Shown piece after piece: positions 13,863 through 15,494 of a DNA stretch of 15,494 bases; the first letter of the stretch is position 1, and every line of letters begins with the position of its first letter. Source of the DNA: Planctomycetota bacterium (lineage in GTDB: Bacteria > Planctomycetota > Phycisphaerae > WQYP01). Below the pieces are notes generated by a model. That model was not told the DNA's origin and searched no databases. It was given only the letters and a program-made list of their open reading frames with translations. The stretch spans positions 1 to 15,494 of the forward strand of contig JAKCCC010000009.1 in NCBI GenBank assembly GCA_021838985.1, written 5' to 3'. Both the position numbers and the translations under genes were made by a program.

Positions 13863-15041
13863 ATGCCCATGCTTCATGCAATTCAACATCCGCGGATTCT
13901 TGTGGCCTTGGAGTGGTACGACCATGAAGTTCACTACGGCGTCGTGCAATACGCGCGGCAGGCGGGCTGGATTCTCAACGACGCGGTGGCGCACCTCGGA
14001 AAAGTCCCCCCGGCCTGGCGCGGCGAAGGAATTATTGCGGTCATCAACAACGCCACGGGCGAGGTAGCGCGTCTGGTCCGCCATTGCCGCTGTCCCGTGG
14101 TCGACCTGACCAACGAGGTCCCCGCATTGAAGGTGCCGCGGGTGCTCGCGGACAATTTCGCCATCGGGCGGGTGGGAGCGGAACACCTTATTTCCCGGGG
14201 CTTTCGGCATCTGGCTTTCGTGTGCGTCTGGGGCAGTTGGGTGGAAACCGAAAGAATGCAGGGCTTTGAGCGGGCCGTGCGGAAGGCGGGGCGCGATTTT
14301 CACCTGCTCGATTTTCAGAACGCCGGCCAGCGCTTCCACGTCGATGAAACCGAACGGATGCGCGGCCTGGTGCGGCAGATCACGCGCCTGCCGCGGCCGG
14401 TGGGAATTATGGCCCAATACGACAGCAAAGCCCTGTGGGTGTTGCAAGCCTGCGAAGTCGCCGGCCTGCGCGTGCCCGACGAGGTTGCCGTGGTGGGGGC
14501 GGACAACGATGTGCTTAGCTGCGAAGCCGGACCTATGCCGCTTTCCAGCGTGGAGCGCCGGCGCAGGGAACATGGTTACCAGGCGGCGGCCCTGCTGGAT
14601 CGGCTGATGCATGGCGAAAAACCACCAGCGGAGCCAATCCGCGTCGCCCCCGGCCCGGTGGTCGCGCGGCGGAGTTCCGACATACTGGCGGTGGATGACC
14701 CGGCGGTGGCCGCGGCTCTGCGTTTCATCGCTGAAAACTATCAACGGCCGGACTTGGGGGTGACGGACGTGGTCCATGCGGCCGGTTTGGACCGGCAGGA
14801 GCGGCGGCTGTATAGGCTTTTCACCGCACAGGTGGGTACTCCTATTAAGGCCCAGATTCTGCGCCATCGCGTCAACCACGCCCGGCAGCTACTTTTAACC
14901 AGCCAGGACAAGCTGCTCGCCATCGCCCACAGGGCGGGCTTCCGCGACGGCGAACACTTGACCCGCGCCTTCAAACGCGAATTGGGAATCGCGCCCGGCC
15001 ACTTTCGCTGCGCCACGAAAGAAGCCGCTCCCGCGGCTTGA
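13863..15041 (+). CDS. XylR-type transcriptional regulator (LacI-like sensor fused to AraC HTH)
   Basis: A 392-residue regulator with the same domain order as E. coli XylR. Residues about 9-272 form a periplasmic-binding/LacI-like sugar sensor (RILVALEW, then VLADNFAIGRVGAEHLISRG, VAVVGADNDVLSC, PLSSVERRRREHGYQAAALL, VVARRSSD). Residues about 278-384 form an AraC-type domain with two helix-turn-helix units (about 303-322 and 351-371, ending LTRAFKRELGIAPGHF). It has no N-terminal LacI DNA-binding domain, as expected for this class. The start at 13863 has a modest AGGA about ten bases upstream; an ATG two codons later is possible. It is transcribed divergently from the pilin/GH cluster and probably controls it in response to a sugar. 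The first HTH appears two residues longer than in E. coli XylR (GLDRQERRLYRLF). Confidence 0.92.
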   Translation: MPMLHAIQHPRILVALEWYDHEVHYGVVQYARQAGWILNDAVAHLGKVPPAWRGEGIIAVINNATGEVARLVRHCRCPVVDLTNEVPALKVPRVLADNFAIGRVGAEHLISRGFRHLAFVCVWGSWVETERMQGFERAVRKAGRDFHLLDFQNAGQRFHVDETERMRGLVRQITRLPRPVGIMAQYDSKALWVLQACEVAGLRVPDEVAVVGADNDVLSCEAGPMPLSSVERRRREHGYQAAALLDRLMHGEKPPAEPIRVAPGPVVARRSSDILAVDDPAVAAALRFIAENYQRPDLGVTDVVHAAGLDRQERRLYRLFTAQVGTPIKAQILRHRVNHARQLLLTSQDKLLAIAHRAGFRDGEHLTRAFKRELGIAPGHFRCATKEAAPAA

Positions 15042-15061
15042 ATCGGGCGAGCGCCCACCAC

Positions 15062-15115
15062 CGGGGGCGGTGAGGGCTAAATTGGGGCGAACTTTGCCGG
15101 CGCTCGCCGCCCCCG
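15062..15115 (+). terminator. Strong hairpin after the regulator gene
   Basis: Arms 15062-15074 and 15103-15115 pair over 13 positions with a single G-U/T mismatch around a 28-base loop. It starts 20 bases after the regulator stop. A smaller hairpin (GGGCG/CGCCC) lies directly before it at 15046-15057. No T-run follows, so termination may need Rho, or the element may act from either strand. Confidence 0.5.
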
Positions 15116-15397
15116 AACGGCACCGCACGTGGGGAAGCGGCTTGGCCAGTCGATCCGGAAGCTGGAAAACAAGCTAAATGACGGGTGGAAAACCACTCAT
15201 TTCACGGCTCCTGACGAGCACCCCGAATATTTCACAGGCGAGTGCAGAGAGCGCGGGGCCATGGCTTTGGCAACACCCCGCTTCACAATAACAAAGCTGG
15301 GCTTACGGCAAAGTGCGCCGCGGGCTTTCCCGGGTGCGCCCATTTGCCCGAATGGAGGGGGCGAAATGCTAATTTTACGAATTTTCACGAATAGGGG
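15116..15397. other. Intergenic stretch, no convincing gene
   Basis: Open frames on both strands (for example a 90-codon GTG frame from 15129 on the plus strand) have no ribosome-binding site and no recognisable product. The A/T-rich piece at 15371-15392 (with ACGAATTTTCACGAAT) resembles low-complexity intergenic sequence. Confidence 0.4.
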
Positions 15398-15494
15398 GTG
15401 AACGTCGCCAGGACGTCGAAAATGGTGAAATCCGCGGGGTTGCGGCCATATTTCGAAGCTGTCGTAGAAGCGGCGTGGCGAGGCTTGCGCGGGC
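15398..15494 (+). CDS. Possible start of a gene running off the right edge
   Basis: A GTG at 15398 (or ATG at 15422) opens a frame that is still open at the window end, about 32 codons. The product contains MVKSAGLRPYFEAVVEAAWR, which looks protein-like, and AGGGG or AGGA lies upstream of the two starts. It is too short to assign; the opposite strand is also open here, so this may be chance. Confidence 0.22.
   Translation, partial: MNVARTSKMVKSAGLRPYFEAVVEAAWRGLRG

Noticed and set aside
13629..14879. Minus-strand open frame of 416 codons
   Set aside because: Antisense to the XylR-like regulator, whose motifs are clear; the long frame results from high GC content.

Overview
The window is GC-rich, bacterial, and almost fully coding. 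It looks like a piece of a carbohydrate-utilisation locus from a member of the PVC group, most likely Planctomycetota (Phycisphaerae-like). The case for that lineage is inference from gene content. There are three tandem prepilin-type proteins with the FTLIELL head and a [10 protein letters not shown] tail of the kind seen in planctomycete H-X-DG pilin-like families. There are also two uroporphyrinogen-decarboxylase-fold (URO-D/MtaA) proteins, a phytanoyl-CoA-dioxygenase-like (PhyH) protein, several glycoside hydrolases (GH), and a XylR-type sensor fused to an AraC DNA-binding domain.

Layout. Everything from 1 to 12922 lies on the minus strand and reads leftward in this order: three pilin-like genes (12922-11645, 11546-10347, 10255-9020); a secreted clan GH-A, agarase-like glycosidase (8940-6802); a cytoplasmic GH5 enzyme (6765-5377); a possible 41-codon small ORF (5342-5217); PhyH (5173-4358); two overlapping URO-D-fold genes (4347-3220 and 3223-2189); and a GH2 beta-mannosidase-like gene (2162 to beyond the left edge). 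Gene spacings are short (a 4-base overlap up to about 200 bases). A single regulator gene runs the other way on the plus strand (13863-15041). The 940-base divergent spacer holds two good sigma70-like promoters for the minus-strand genes, one weaker promoter for the regulator, a direct repeat that could be an operator, and a perfect 49-base direct repeat built from 21-base sub-units. After the regulator come a strong hairpin and about 380 bases without a convincing complete gene.

How it may work together (inference). The XylR-like protein would sense a sugar and control the divergent cluster. The exported GH-A enzyme would cut a glycan outside or in the periplasm. The GH5 and GH2 enzymes lack signal peptides and would finish oligosaccharides in the cytoplasm. 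The URO-D-fold pair and the PhyH oxygenase could remove substituents such as methyl groups or otherwise process sugar-derived compounds; neither substrate nor reaction can be read from the sequence. The pilin-like proteins head the same transcript and may form a surface or secretion structure linked to glycan use. Stable hairpins at three gene junctions suggest that transcript levels differ between pilins and enzymes.

No tRNA, rRNA, CRISPR array, transposase or integrase was seen.
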